A stretch of DNA of 36,726 bases, from the NCBI RefSeq assembly GCF_030651595.1, contig NZ_JAUSCH010000046.1, positions 1-36,726 of the forward strand, given 5' to 3'. Source of the DNA: Candidatus Oleimmundimicrobium sp. (GTDB lineage Bacteria; Actinomycetota; Aquicultoria; UBA3085; Oleimmundimicrobiaceae). Under the pieces are notes generated by a model, which worked only from the letters and a program-made list of their open reading frames with translations, was not told the DNA's origin and ran no database searches. A program made the translations under genes and the position numbers. How positions within the stretch are numbered: the stretch's first letter is position 1; each line of letters starts with the position of its first letter. Of this stretch, positions 18,098 through 27,466 are shown one piece after another.

Positions 18098-18126
18098 ATT
18101 ATATCAACTATCAATCATAGGATCGA
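18098..18126 (-). promoter_or_regulatory. Extended -10 promoter upstream of phoH
   Basis: On the minus strand TGATATAAT contains a perfect TATAAT (18103-18098) preceded by TGn, the extended -10 element. Seventeen bases further upstream the -35 (TCGATC) is weak, as often accepted with extended -10 sites. It lies in the 96-base gap after yqeY and would start a transcript about 30 bases before the phoH TTG. Confidence 0.5.
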
Positions 18127-18158
18127 TAAAATGCTCCCCGGCAATAAGTGCCCTTGTC

Positions 18159-18626
18159 TTAAGATTCTGCCGCAAGCAATCCCCTCACTAATTCATTAAC
18201 CATTTTTGCATCTGCCCGACCCTTTAAGCGAGGCATTACTTCTTTCATCACCTTACCCATATCTCTGGGTTCATGTGCTCCTGTGCTTTTAATTGCTTCA
18301 GCTATTATACCCTCCACTTCATCTTTAGTGAGTTGGGCGGGTAGATATGATTGAAGAATGTTTAACTCTTTCTGTTCTTTTTTAGCAGCATCAGTTCTAC
18401 CAACCTTTTGGTAGATTTCTATGGCCTCTTTGCGTTTCTTCGTATGTCTTAAGACCGCCTCAATTACCTCGTCATCTGAAAGCTCTTTTTTCTTTTCAAT
18501 TTCCATGTTTTTTATTTCAGCCATCAACAACCTCAAAGTTGATAACCGAACTTTTTCATCCTCATCTTTTGAAGCCGCCTTCAATGCCTCTCTCATATGC
18601 AACTCAATATCTTTTTTAAGACTCAT
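18159..18626 (-). CDS. yqeY: YqeY/GatB-domain protein
   Basis: A 155-residue all-helical protein of the GatB/YqeY family. It resembles the C-terminal tail domain of the amidotransferase subunit GatB and is thought to bind tRNA-like substrates; its true role is unknown. Typical features are the N-terminal LKKDIELHMREALKAASKDEDEKVRLSTLRLLMAEIKN, the central YLPAQLTKDEVEGIIAEAI, and the C-terminal DMGKVMKEVMPRLKGRADAKMVNELVR. The ATG at 18626 is preceded by GGGGG. It follows the HIT gene by 8 bases. The rpsU gene usually found beside yqeY is absent here. Confidence 0.93.
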   Translation of the reverse strand: MSLKKDIELHMREALKAASKDEDEKVRLSTLRLLMAEIKNMEIEKKKELSDDEVIEAVLRHTKKRKEAIEIYQKVGRTDAAKKEQKELNILQSYLPAQLTKDEVEGIIAEAIKSTGAHEPRDMGKVMKEVMPRLKGRADAKMVNELVRGLLAAES

Positions 18627-18634
18627 GATTCCCC

Positions 18635-18979
18635 CTATGTAACTAATTTTCCCAATTTTTCTCCACCGAGCAAATGGAAATGCAGATGTTCAATTTCCTG
18701 ACCTGAATCGGGCCCCACATTTACTATCATTCTGAAACCACTTTGCCCAATCTTTTGCCGTTTAGCAATTTCTTTTGCTGCCAAAAAAATATTGGCCATT
18801 ATTTCAGCTTGATTTTCATTGATTTCGTTCATCGGATTAATATGTTTTTTGGGCACAATAATAATATGAATTTTAGCTTGCGGGTTTATGTCTCGAAAAG
18901 CTATCACCTTATCATCTTCATAAACAATTTCACTTGGAATTTGACCCTGTACAATTTTGCAAAAAATGCATTCAGCCAT
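18635..18979 (-). CDS. HIT-family (histidine triad) nucleotide hydrolase
   Basis: 114-residue HINT-like protein, probably hydrolysing purine nucleoside phosphoramidates or AMP-linked adducts. It begins with the zinc-ligand-type CIFCKIV (Cys4, Cys7). The histidine triad HLHFHLLGG starts at His98 (His98, His100, His102). The substrate cannot be told from sequence. The ATG at 18979 has GGGGAG about 6 bases upstream. It sits between mtaB and yqeY as in many Gram-positives. Confidence 0.94.
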   Translation of the reverse strand: MAECIFCKIVQGQIPSEIVYEDDKVIAFRDINPQAKIHIIIVPKKHINPMNEINENQAEIMANIFLAAKEIAKRQKIGQSGFRMIVNVGPDSGQEIEHLHFHLLGGEKLGKLVT

Positions 18980-18997
18980 CTCGATCTCCCCTTAAAT

Positions 18998-20299
18998 TTA
19001 ATTTACAACACTAAAAGTGTTGTTCGTATTCCCATCCACAATCTTACCAAAAATTTCACCATTTTGAACTTCTAACGCCCGGACGCTTACAATTTGCCCC
19101 CGGAGAATATCAGAACCTTCAAAATTAACCTTTATGTAATTATCAGTATGGCCCATTAATAATTTTTTATCATTAAACTTTTCGACTAAAACATCTAATT
19201 CCCTGCCAAGAAATTGATTTAAAAAATTATCTGCCAACATTTCTCCAATCTTTATAAGCTTACGAGAACGGCTTTCTTTGATGGAATCTAAAATTTTGCA
19301 GTCCATTTCAGCTGCTTTCGTTCCACTGCGTGGCGAAAAACGAAAAACGTGCAACTTTCTAAAACTTATTTTTTCAATTACTGACACTGTCTGCTGAAAA
19401 CATTCCTCTGTTTCTCCGGGGAACCCCACTATAACGTCGGTTGTTATGGCAACTTCCGGAATCAAACTCTTAATTTGCCGCACCACTTTATTGAAATCCT
19501 CAGCAGTATAATTTCTATTCATTGAACGTAAAATTTTATCAGACCCACTTTGAAGCGGAATATGAAAATGACGGCAAATTTTGGGCTTAGAGCTCATCAG
19601 AGAAATTAAATTAGGTGTTATCTCTTTTGGCTCAATTGAGCTTAAACGAATCTTTTTCAGACCTTCAATATCGTTTAGCTTAAGCAACAACTTCTCCAAC
19701 AAACCTTCCTCTTGTATATCTTGCCCATACTTCCCAAGATGGATACCGGTTAACACCACCTCTTTGGTTCCCATATCAACAAGTTCCTCAACCTCACTGA
19801 CAACTTCCCTTAAACTTCGGCTTTTTAGGGCGCCTCTTGCATACGGAATTATACAATAAGAGCAAAATTGATTGCAGCCATCCTGAATCTTTACCAATGC
19901 GCGAGTCCGAAAATTTACTTTTTCCGATAGCTCACTCTTTTTAACGGTATTGGAAACAGACAATGCCTCCGTTACCAAATGAACCAGGTTAGACTTTTCG
20001 CTGTTTTTCACCACTAAATTCACGTGCTCAATTAAATTTATATCATCTGGTTTTAGCTCAGCGTAACATCCGGTTACCACAATCAGAGATTGAGGATTTT
20101 TTCTTGTAGCCCGCCTTATTATTTTCCTGGACTTTGCTTCAGTCGCATTCGTTACCATGCAGGTATTTATGATATATATATCCGCAAGCTCTGTAAAATC
20201 AACAAACTTGAAGCCCTGACGCAGAAATTCACCGGCGATACGCTCTGACTCATATTGATTTACCTTGCACCCCAAAGTGTGTATTGCAAATTTAAGCAC
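18998..20299 (-). CDS. mtaB: tRNA t6A37 methylthiotransferase MtaB
   Basis: Radical-SAM enzyme that adds a methylthio group to N6-threonylcarbamoyladenosine at position 37 of ANN-decoding tRNAs. The N-terminal UPF0004 domain has three iron-sulfur cysteines (about 11, 47 and 78, the first in HTLGCKVNQYES). The radical-SAM CNQFCSYC is at 142-149, followed by GGxxE-type barrel sequence and a C-terminal TRAM domain. The Shine-Dalgarno AGGAG directly abuts an ATG at 20305, too close to use, whereas the GTG two codons later at 20299 is 6 bases away; I therefore start there (433 residues). Confidence 0.94.
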   Translation of the reverse strand: MLKFAIHTLGCKVNQYESERIAGEFLRQGFKFVDFTELADIYIINTCMVTNATEAKSRKIIRRATRKNPQSLIVVTGCYAELKPDDINLIEHVNLVVKNSEKSNLVHLVTEALSVSNTVKKSELSEKVNFRTRALVKIQDGCNQFCSYCIIPYARGALKSRSLREVVSEVEELVDMGTKEVVLTGIHLGKYGQDIQEEGLLEKLLLKLNDIEGLKKIRLSSIEPKEITPNLISLMSSKPKICRHFHIPLQSGSDKILRSMNRNYTAEDFNKVVRQIKSLIPEVAITTDVIVGFPGETEECFQQTVSVIEKISFRKLHVFRFSPRSGTKAAEMDCKILDSIKESRSRKLIKIGEMLADNFLNQFLGRELDVLVEKFNDKKLLMGHTDNYIKVNFEGSDILRGQIVSVRALEVQNGEIFGKIVDGNTNNTFSVVN

Positions 20300-20390
20300 T
20301 TTCATCTCCTAATATACTTTTTCCGTGAGTACCTTAACCTTTAAAAAATCGACTAAACGAATGCAAAATAAATCTTTTTCTCCATCGCTA

Positions 20391-20480
20391 TCAAAAGTAA
20401 ATGCCGGGAACCAAAGAAGAAAGAATTGCTGTCATAAGTGCTTCATCTTGACGAAGGATGGATAAGGAAACTCTCTTCAT
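20391..20480 (-). pseudogene. Possible relic of the rsmE 3' end between dnaJ and mtaB
   Basis: The 221-base gap between dnaJ and mtaB has no intact gene. On the minus strand a short open stretch reads MKRVSLSILRQDEALMTAILSSL and stops at 20393-20391. The VSL..ILR.(D/E)EA pattern resembles the C-terminal SAM-binding turn of RsmE (VSLG..ILR.ETA), shortened by two residues. In many Gram-positives prmA and rsmE lie exactly between dnaJ and mtaB, so a decayed remnant is plausible, but the match is short. Confidence 0.25.
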
Positions 20481-20526
20481 TTTAATAACAGAAAAACCTA
20501 ACAGAATAATTATAAACTTCCAGCTT

Positions 20527-21603
20527 TTAAGAAACTCTCTTTTTCATGCCTAATCCCTTATCTTTAAATTCTGCCATGTCTTTTAATAGTTTTTTTCGCG
20601 CTGCGCTTAATTTAGTAGGAGTAGCAACATTAATTCTTACAAACTGGTCCCCACTTTTTCTGTTATTGAGATAAGGCAGACCTTTCCCTTTTAAACAAAA
20701 AATTGTCCCGCTCTGAACACCGGGAGGAAGTTTCAGCTTTTCGTTCCCGCCAAGGGTTAAAACCTCAATTGTGGCTCCAAGAGCAGCCTGACTAAAACTA
20801 ATAGCATAATCACAAATTACATCGTAATTATTTACCTCGAAATAATTGTGGGGTTTAACATATACATTTATATATAAATTACCTATAAGCCCTCCGCGAA
20901 ATCCGGCTTCACCTTGACCTCTAATTTTAAGTCGAGACCCCGAAGGAACTCCCGCTGGAATTTCAATGGAAATATTACAGTTTTCGTTAACTCGTCCTTC
21001 CCCGCCGCAAGCTGAACATGGAGAAGTGATAATTCCCCCTCTGCCGCCACATTCCTTGCAGGTATGAGTTTTCACCAAGTTTCCAAAAAGACTCCTTTGG
21101 GTTGAACGGATAAACCCTGAACCTCCACATGAAGGACAAACTTCAACAGAGGTTCCATACTCGGCCCCGGTGCCATTGCACTTCTTGCAAGTAACAGCCT
21201 TTTTAATATTTATAACTTTTTTAACACCTCTTTGGGCTTCTTCAAGTTCAATCGCAACTTCATAAATTAAGTCAGAGCCCCTTTCTCTCGTTGGACGTGT
21301 TTCACTTTGAAACCCAAAGTCTCCAAAAACCATCCCGAAAAGGTCTTCAAATCCACCAAAACCACCAAACCCAGCGGCACCCGTTTTAGCATGACCAGAA
21401 TTATCGTATTGGTATCGCTTTTCAGAGTTAGAAAGGATCTCATAGGCCTCAACAATTTCTTTAAACTTTTCTTCGGCGTCAACGTCAACGGAATTTACAT
21501 CGGGATGATATTTGCGTGCTAAATCACGATACATCTTTTTTATTTCTTTTTCAGTTGCATTCCTGCTCACACCTAATATGTCATAATAATCTTTCTTCCC
21601 CAT
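20527..21603 (-). CDS. dnaJ: Chaperone protein DnaJ
   Basis: Hsp40 co-chaperone stimulating DnaK ATPase. The 358 residues are in standard type I order: J domain with [19 protein letters not shown] and the HPD triad (about 33-35), a Gly/Phe-rich linker (about 73-95, short but with [13 protein letters not shown]), four zinc-finger repeats ([32 protein letters not shown]), and C-terminal substrate-binding domains. The ATG at 21603 has AGGAG 5 bases upstream. It follows hrcA by 8 bases, so it shares the CIRCE-controlled promoter. The dnaK and grpE genes usually between them are not here. Confidence 0.97.
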   Translation of the reverse strand: MGKKDYYDILGVSRNATEKEIKKMYRDLARKYHPDVNSVDVDAEEKFKEIVEAYEILSNSEKRYQYDNSGHAKTGAAGFGGFGGFEDLFGMVFGDFGFQSETRPTRERGSDLIYEVAIELEEAQRGVKKVINIKKAVTCKKCNGTGAEYGTSVEVCPSCGGSGFIRSTQRSLFGNLVKTHTCKECGGRGGIITSPCSACGGEGRVNENCNISIEIPAGVPSGSRLKIRGQGEAGFRGGLIGNLYINVYVKPHNYFEVNNYDVICDYAISFSQAALGATIEVLTLGGNEKLKLPPGVQSGTIFCLKGKGLPYLNNRKSGDQFVRINVATPTKLSAARKKLLKDMAEFKDKGLGMKKRVS

Positions 21604-21611
21604 TACATCTC

Positions 21612-22649
21612 CTAACTATACAAAGATTCAAGAAAATAACTCAAACTTTTAGAAATACTTTCAACAACCGATATTGAGCGAAAATAGTCAAGACGAGTTG
21701 GCCCCAAAACACCCAGCGCTCCCAAACTCTGACCTTTTGCTCCGTAAGTACCAAAAACCAAACTACACTCATCGACCTCATCTTTGAGGTTTTCATGACC
21801 TATTCTCACAGAGACAAAACCCGGTTTCGAAGTGTCTTTATACAAGTTTGCAATGATATCACCTTGCTCCAATATTTCCAAGATTAATTGAATTTTCTTC
21901 GAATTTTGGAATTCCGGTTGAAGCAAAATGTTTGATGTTCCTCCAAGAAAAAATTGCTCATTTTCTTCACTAGTAAAACAATCCAAGATATGTCTCATCA
22001 CCCGCCCGGCCACGTCTCTAACCTCAGGCGAAAATTCAATTAAGTTTTGCCCAATCTCCATAATCTCTTTTGGCCTTAAATTATCAAGCCTTTCATTTAA
22101 CAAAATTTCGAGATTACGAAGGCATTTTTGAGACAACTCATAGTCTAAATCTATAATCTTTTTTGAAACATAACCCGTATTCATGATGACAACTATCAAA
22201 ACAGTATGAGGCCGAATTAATATCAAATCTATATGTTTTAAGTAATTTACTTTTGAGGAAGGGGCAAAGACAAAAGCAACATATTTGGTAAGTCTTGATA
22301 ATAAATGTGAAGTTTCCCGCATAAGAACATCGAGTTCGTTGTTCCCCGCAGAAAAAAGTTCACAAATGGACCCTTCTTCAGAAAAAATAAAATTTCTTTC
22401 TTTCTTGAGAAGCTCATTAACATAATACCTGTATCCGCTATCTGTAGGTATCCGCCCAGCCGATGTATGCGGTTGCAGCAAATAACCTGCTTTCTCCAAA
22501 TAAACAAGTTCGTTCCGAACCGTAGCAGAACTAACTTTTAAGCCATAGTTCTCGACAATCCGCTGTGAACCAACCGGTTCCACGCTTTTAATATAATCTT
22601 CAACAACCGTTTTTAAAATAAATTCCTTACGACTATCAAGAGCTTGCAC
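21612..22649 (-). CDS. hrcA: Heat-inducible transcription repressor HrcA
   Basis: Repressor of class I heat-shock genes that binds the CIRCE inverted repeat. 345 residues: an N-terminal winged helix ([20 protein letters not shown] ... [39 protein letters not shown], about 10-73), then a GAF-like domain with the dimerising insert and the C-terminal [18 protein letters not shown]. The GTG start at 22649 lies just after the CIRCE, and its Shine-Dalgarno (GGGGAG) overlaps that operator. The operon is therefore autoregulated. Confidence 0.97.
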   Translation of the reverse strand: MQALDSRKEFILKTVVEDYIKSVEPVGSQRIVENYGLKVSSATVRNELVYLEKAGYLLQPHTSAGRIPTDSGYRYYVNELLKKERNFIFSEEGSICELFSAGNNELDVLMRETSHLLSRLTKYVAFVFAPSSKVNYLKHIDLILIRPHTVLIVVIMNTGYVSKKIIDLDYELSQKCLRNLEILLNERLDNLRPKEIMEIGQNLIEFSPEVRDVAGRVMRHILDCFTSEENEQFFLGGTSNILLQPEFQNSKKIQLILEILEQGDIIANLYKDTSKPGFVSVRIGHENLKDEVDECSLVFGTYGAKGQSLGALGVLGPTRLDYFRSISVVESISKSLSYFLESLYS

Positions 22650-22650
22650 T

Positions 22651-22677
22651 TTAGCACTCCCCTTTATAGACTGCTAA
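22651..22677 (-). promoter_or_regulatory. CIRCE operator (HrcA binding site)
   Basis: TTAGCACTC (22651-22659), nine bases, then GACTGCTAA (22669-22677). This is the CIRCE consensus TTAGCACTC-N9-GAGTGCTAA with one mismatch. It lies between the promoter and the hrcA GTG and includes the hrcA Shine-Dalgarno, so HrcA can block its own gene and dnaJ. Confidence 0.93.
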
Positions 22678-22686
22678 CACCTTAAT

Positions 22687-22715
22687 AAATTATCATCCTA
22701 AGTTTATTGTGTCAA
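22687..22715 (-). promoter_or_regulatory. Sigma-A promoter of the hrcA-dnaJ operon
   Basis: On the minus strand a perfect TTGACA (22715-22710) is followed by either TAATTT after 17 bases (22692-22687) or the better box GATAAT after 15 bases (22694-22689). The predicted transcript begins at the CIRCE edge, the classical layout for a class I heat-shock operon. It overlaps nothing in hemW, whose stop is at 22718. Confidence 0.7.
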
Positions 22716-22717
22716 TC

Positions 22718-23869
22718 TCATACAAATTCAGCAAAAACTTCGTTGGCTAAAAACAAACCCCTCTTTGTTAATTTAAGATTTTCTCCACTTGCCGGGCAAA
22801 CAAGAAGCCCTTTTTCGATTAAATCGTTTATTTGCTGTCCGTAAGCATCAAGTAATTTAAAACCAAATTTTCTCTCAAACTCATTTAGGTTGATGCCGTC
22901 AAGTAGCCTTAAGTTTAAAAAGAGAGTTTCACTTAGAGCAACATTGTCTGACAACTTTTCACATTTCTCTAAAACACTCTCACTCAACTTAAGCTTTTTG
23001 ACATAATCAATTGGACTATCAATATTCTTGTATCGCCAATTGCCGAGATGGGAATGAGCTCCCGCTCCAAAACCTAAGTAATTTTCATTTTTCCAATAAA
23101 GCAAATTATGCTTGCATTCTTTCCCGGATTTAGCAAAATTAGACAATTCATATTGAGTTAATCCCATCTGGTTTAAAAAAGCAGTACATTTGAGATACAT
23201 GTCAGCTTGAATATCTTCTTCAGGCACATCAAATAAACCATCAATTATCTTTTTGTGAATAATGGTTCCATCGTGAACCTCAAGACAATAAGCAGAAATG
23301 TGCTCAGGATCAAGCCCAACTGCTTTTTCTAACGTATCGCTCCAGCAATTTACAGTTTGTTTTGGAATCCCAAAAATTAAATCTAAATTAACGTTATCAA
23401 AACCAGCCTTTTTGGCATATGAATAAGATTTACAAATCTCCTCTGAAGAATGCTTTCTACCTAAAATCTTTAACATCTCATTATCAAAGGCTTGCGCTCC
23501 AATACTCAGCCGATTAAATCCAATGGCTCTTAATCTTTTTAATTTATCTTGAGTTATCGTTTCGGGATTTGCTTCAATGGTTATTTCGATTTCACTTGAA
23601 ACTGGAAATGATGAAAAACAGGTCATGTAAATTTTATTAAGGTAGTTTACGGGCAAGATAAAAGGAGTGCCTCCGCCAAAATAAATTGAAATAATTTCCC
23701 CTAAAGCTTCATGCCCTTGAGCAAATTTTTCAATTTCAATGCAGATGGCCTCAACATATGAAGCATAGAAATTCTCGAGGCCGGAATATGAATTAAAATC
23801 ACAGTAATTACATTTCTGTTTACAAAAAGGGATGTGTATATACAATCCAAGAGGCTTGTTATCAGCCAT
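22718..23869 (-). CDS. hemW: Heme chaperone HemW (radical SAM, HemN-like)
   Basis: Binds and delivers heme in characterised relatives; often misannotated as coproporphyrinogen III oxidase. 383 residues. The radical-SAM cluster motif CKQKCNYC has Cys16, Cys20 and Cys23 and is followed by DF, the HemW pattern, without the extra Cys found in true HemN. GGGTP (about 65-69) and the C-terminal HemN domain with GFGAGAHSHLGNWRYKN are present. The ATG at 23869 has AAGG 8 bases upstream. It is 16 bases downstream of lepA, as in the classical lepA-hemW-hrcA order. Confidence 0.95.
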   Translation of the reverse strand: MADNKPLGLYIHIPFCKQKCNYCDFNSYSGLENFYASYVEAICIEIEKFAQGHEALGEIISIYFGGGTPFILPVNYLNKIYMTCFSSFPVSSEIEITIEANPETITQDKLKRLRAIGFNRLSIGAQAFDNEMLKILGRKHSSEEICKSYSYAKKAGFDNVNLDLIFGIPKQTVNCWSDTLEKAVGLDPEHISAYCLEVHDGTIIHKKIIDGLFDVPEEDIQADMYLKCTAFLNQMGLTQYELSNFAKSGKECKHNLLYWKNENYLGFGAGAHSHLGNWRYKNIDSPIDYVKKLKLSESVLEKCEKLSDNVALSETLFLNLRLLDGINLNEFERKFGFKLLDAYGQQINDLIEKGLLVCPASGENLKLTKRGLFLANEVFAEFV

Positions 23870-23885
23870 AAATTTAACCTTAATC

Positions 23886-25700
23886 CTATTTTTCTTTATC
23901 TACCTTTAAAACCGCTAAGAAAGCTTCTCGTGGAACCTCAACGCTCCCTATGTTTTTCATCCTTTTCTTACCCGCCTTTTGCTTTTCAAGAAGCTTTCTT
24001 TTACGAGTTATGTCTCCGCCGTAACATTTAGATAAAACATCTTTACGTTTAGCTTTTATTGTTTCACGGGCAATTATTTTGCTCTCTATAGCCGCCTGTA
24101 TTGGTACATCATAAAGCTGACGTGGAATTATCTCCCTTAATTTATTAACAAGTTCTCTCCCTCGAAAATACGCGGAGTCCCTGTGAACTATAAAAGACAA
24201 AGCATCTACCGGTTCTCCGGCAAGTAATATATCAAGCTTAACCAAATCTGACTCTTTGTAACCAATATGCTCATAATCCATTGAGGCATATCCCTTAGTG
24301 CGAGATTTTAAGGAATCATAAAAACCATACATCATTTCACTTAAGGGAAGATGGTAATGAAGCTGTACCCTACTAGTGCTAAGATACTGCATATTCTTAA
24401 ATTCACCACGTTTTTCTTGACACAAATCCATAATTCCACCGACAAATTCAGGAGGGAGTAGAATTAAAATAGAAACATAGGGTTCTTCAATTTTTTCTAT
24501 TTCACCCGGAGAAGGAAAGTTGGCCGGATTACTGATAACTTCGGATGTTTTGTTAATTTTTACCACATTGTATACAACATTAGGGGCAGTCGCGAGCGAA
24601 TCTAATTTATATTCTCTTTCTAAACGCTCTCTTACTATCTCCATATGCAAAAGACCCAAAAAACCACAACGAAACCCAAAACCCAAGGCCTTTGAAGTTT
24701 CGGGTTCATAAGCAAAAGAGGGGTCGTTTAGTTTAAGCTTATCAAGAGCATCCCTCAAATTTTCATATTCGCCCCCATCTATCGGATAAAGTCCGCAAAA
24801 AACAACCGGTTTAGCTTCTTTATACCCGGCAAGAGGTTTATCGGTAGGTCGCTTTTCTTCGGTAATAGTATCCCCTGCCTTCGTTTCTTTTACATCTTTA
24901 ATTCCAGCTATCACATAACCCACTTCGCCAACAGATAGTTTGGAAACGCTTGTCATTTTAGGACGAAATACCCCTACCTCTTCCACTTCTGCCACTTTCC
25001 CAGTTGCCATCATTTTAATTTTCATACCGGGTTCAATTTTCCCGTCAAAAACCCTAACAAAAATTATTACGCCCCGGTAAGAATCATAAACCGAGTCAAA
25101 GATAAGCGCCTTTAAGGGGGCCTTTACGCTCCCCTTGGGTGCGGGAATCCTTTCAATTATGGCCTCTAAAACTTCATCTATTCCTTGTCCCGTTTTAGCA
25201 CTCACCAAAAGAGCATAAGACGCGTCAATCCCTAAACTCTCTTCAATTTCATGTTTAACTCTTTCCGGCTCAGCACTGGGCAAATCAATCTTGTTAAGAA
25301 CCGGAATTATTTCTAAATCATTATTTAAAGCAAGAGAAGCATTGGCTATAGTTTGCGCTTCAACCCCCTGGGAAGCATCAACAACCAAAAGTGCTCCTTC
25401 ACAAGCAGCAAGACTTCTTGAAACCTCATAGGTAAAATCTACATGACCCGGAGTATCAATTAAATTTAAAATATATTCTTCTCCGTCTTTGGCTTCATAA
25501 GAAATCCTTACGGCTTGAGCTTTAATGGTTATACCCCGCTCACGCTCTAAATCCATTTGGTCTAAAACTTGCTCTTTCATCTCCCGTTTAGAAATGGTGT
25601 GAGTGACCTCAAGCAAACGATCTGCAAGGGTTGATTTTCCATGGTCAATATGAGCAATTATCGAGAAGTTTCGAATCTTCCGAGGATTTAAAGTATTCAT
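23886..25700 (-). CDS. lepA: Elongation factor 4 (LepA)
   Basis: Ribosome-associated translational GTPase implicated in back-translocation or 30S assembly. 604 residues, usual length. G1 is AHIDHGKST (16-24), G2/G3 are RGITIKAQ and DTPGHVDF, and G4 is NKID. EF-G-like domains II, III and V follow, then the LepA-specific C-terminal domain with [16 protein letters not shown], which inserts near the peptidyl transferase centre. The ATG at 25700 follows directly on the murJ stop (TAAATG), so translation is probably coupled. Confidence 0.98.
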   Translation of the reverse strand: MNTLNPRKIRNFSIIAHIDHGKSTLADRLLEVTHTISKREMKEQVLDQMDLERERGITIKAQAVRISYEAKDGEEYILNLIDTPGHVDFTYEVSRSLAACEGALLVVDASQGVEAQTIANASLALNNDLEIIPVLNKIDLPSAEPERVKHEIEESLGIDASYALLVSAKTGQGIDEVLEAIIERIPAPKGSVKAPLKALIFDSVYDSYRGVIIFVRVFDGKIEPGMKIKMMATGKVAEVEEVGVFRPKMTSVSKLSVGEVGYVIAGIKDVKETKAGDTITEEKRPTDKPLAGYKEAKPVVFCGLYPIDGGEYENLRDALDKLKLNDPSFAYEPETSKALGFGFRCGFLGLLHMEIVRERLEREYKLDSLATAPNVVYNVVKINKTSEVISNPANFPSPGEIEKIEEPYVSILILLPPEFVGGIMDLCQEKRGEFKNMQYLSTSRVQLHYHLPLSEMMYGFYDSLKSRTKGYASMDYEHIGYKESDLVKLDILLAGEPVDALSFIVHRDSAYFRGRELVNKLREIIPRQLYDVPIQAAIESKIIARETIKAKRKDVLSKCYGGDITRKRKLLEKQKAGKKRMKNIGSVEVPREAFLAVLKVDKEK

Positions 25701-27347
25701 TTATCTTACGTTTTTGCCTCTCTTAAATTTATCTCTAATTAGATTTGTAAAGATTGAAATTTCCTCAAGCTTTAAAACTTTTATAATTAAAAGATAGATA
25801 AAAACTCCGACACCTATCCCTGTGCCAACTGAGACAGCTTGTCCAATTGTAGCTTCTCCCATCAAAGAAGCCATTAATTTCCAGCTAAAAAATGCCCCCA
25901 CTCCAAGCGCCGCGGAAGCTAAACAAACTTTAAAAAAAGTGATCATTATTTTGCGTCCATCCATTTGACCAACCCGCTTTCTCATGATGATAAGCAGGCA
26001 CAAAAAGTTAAAAGTCATAACAAACGAAGTTGAAAGCGCCACTCCACCATGTTTCAATGGCCCAATTAAAGCCCAGTCACAAAAATAATTCACTGTTATG
26101 GCGATAACTGCAACTATTGTTGGCGTTATGGTGTCTTTAAGAGAGTAAAAAGCTCGATTTATAAAATGTAACACACTAGCCGAGGTAAGACCCAAAGTGT
26201 AAAACAACAATGCGTAAACTGTAGCCGCGGTTGCATCCGGACCAAATGCTCCTCTTTCAAAGAGCAATTTGACAATAGGTTTTGCAAGAACCATCAAACC
26301 AACAGAGGCGGGAACCATTATCAAAAAAATCAGTCTTAAACCCAAAGAAAAAGACTTTTTTAAACCGGAAAAATCATTTAAAGCAGCTTGTTTGGAAAAC
26401 ATGGGGAAAAACACGGTTGAAATCGCAATTGCAAATATTCCCATGGGCAAACTCCATACCCTGAGAGCATAATGAAGAGCAGCAACACTTCCGGCTTTTA
26501 AAATTGACGTAAAACGAGTATCAATAAATACGTTTATTTCAATACTGGCCAAACTAAAAACGATAGGAATAACAAGCGCCGCAATTTCTTTTACGCCGGG
26601 ATGATTCCACGCTAATTTAAATGAGTAAGTCCACCCTTTTTTTCGTAAAAAAGGTATCTGAAATAAAAGCTGGACCAATGCGCCCAATGTAACACCAACT
26701 GCCAAACTAATCGGACCCAGTTTGGGCGTCAAAGCCACAATTGAAAAAATGACAAGAATATTAAAAAAAATGGGAGCGAGAGCCGGAGCAGTAAAATGAT
26801 TGTAGCAATGCAACATCCCCATCACAAAACCCGACATTCCCAAGAAGATAATTGCGGGAACCATTATCCGAGTCATTTGCACGGTAAGATTAAACTTAGC
26901 AGAATCAGCTATAAATCCAGGAGCCATTAATTTGCTTATGTGCGGAGCAAAAATAAAGCCGATTATCATAAAAAAAGTGAAAATTAAAAATAGAAAATTT
27001 GCGACGCTACTTGCGACTATATCTATACTTTCATTGTCTTTTTTTATTAAATACTTCGTGATTACCGGAATAAAAGCAGAGCCGATGGCCGCGCTGCCAA
27101 AAAGTTGCAATAGTAGGTTTGGAATTGCGTAAGCTACCCTGTATGCATCGGCAGCCATTCCGTTTCCAAAATAGGCGGCCATAACCACCTCTCGGAAAAA
27201 GCCGAATACACGGCTACCCAAAGTTGCGACCATAACAATTAGCGTTGCTTTAGCTAAAAAAGATTTCTGAGTAGATTTTTCATTCTCGGGTAAATTTGTT
27301 TGAGACACTACTGCCTCTTCAGCACTTACCTCTTCAAAAAATTCCAT
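25701..27347 (-). CDS. murJ: Lipid II flippase MurJ
   Basis: Polytopic MOP-family membrane protein that flips lipid II for peptidoglycan synthesis. About 548 residues with roughly 14 hydrophobic segments. Typical stretches include LGSRVFGFFREVVMAAYFGNGMAADAYRVAYAIPNLLLQLFGSAAIGSAFIPV and SLPMGIFAIAISTVFFPMFSKQAA. I start at the ATG 27347: GGAG lies 10 bases upstream, and the predicted promoter would begin transcription near 27371, so the open frame up to a TTG at 27374 is not usable. In Bacillus-like genomes the lepA neighbour is gpr/spoIIP; murJ takes that place here. Confidence 0.95.
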   Translation of the reverse strand: MEFFEEVSAEEAVVSQTNLPENEKSTQKSFLAKATLIVMVATLGSRVFGFFREVVMAAYFGNGMAADAYRVAYAIPNLLLQLFGSAAIGSAFIPVITKYLIKKDNESIDIVASSVANFLFLIFTFFMIIGFIFAPHISKLMAPGFIADSAKFNLTVQMTRIMVPAIIFLGMSGFVMGMLHCYNHFTAPALAPIFFNILVIFSIVALTPKLGPISLAVGVTLGALVQLLFQIPFLRKKGWTYSFKLAWNHPGVKEIAALVIPIVFSLASIEINVFIDTRFTSILKAGSVAALHYALRVWSLPMGIFAIAISTVFFPMFSKQAALNDFSGLKKSFSLGLRLIFLIMVPASVGLMVLAKPIVKLLFERGAFGPDATAATVYALLFYTLGLTSASVLHFINRAFYSLKDTITPTIVAVIAITVNYFCDWALIGPLKHGGVALSTSFVMTFNFLCLLIIMRKRVGQMDGRKIMITFFKVCLASAALGVGAFFSWKLMASLMGEATIGQAVSVGTGIGVGVFIYLLIIKVLKLEEISIFTNLIRDKFKRGKNVR

Positions 27348-27377
27348 ATCCAATTGACTCCTCTTAATAATCAAAGC

Positions 27378-27408
27378 ATTATATCATATCTTTTGGTTAT
27401 CTTGTCAG
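27378..27408 (-). promoter_or_regulatory. Promoter of the murJ-lepA-hemW block
   Basis: On the minus strand CTGACA (27408-27403) is followed after 19 bases by a perfect TATAAT (27383-27378). The spacer is longer than ideal. The -35 hexamer nearly coincides with that of the divergent rpsT promoter. Confidence 0.5.
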
Positions 27409-27430
27409 CTTATAAATGATATGTTATACT
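27402..27430 (+). promoter_or_regulatory. Promoter of rpsT (extended -10)
   Basis: TTGTCA (27402-27407), 17-base spacer, TATACT (27425-27430), with TGT before the -10 giving an extended -10 element. This is a strong sigma-A-type promoter, 36 bases before the rpsT start. Confidence 0.8.
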
Positions 27431-27466
27431 GCCCCATGTTTTATAAATATATAGGAGGAGAAACTT

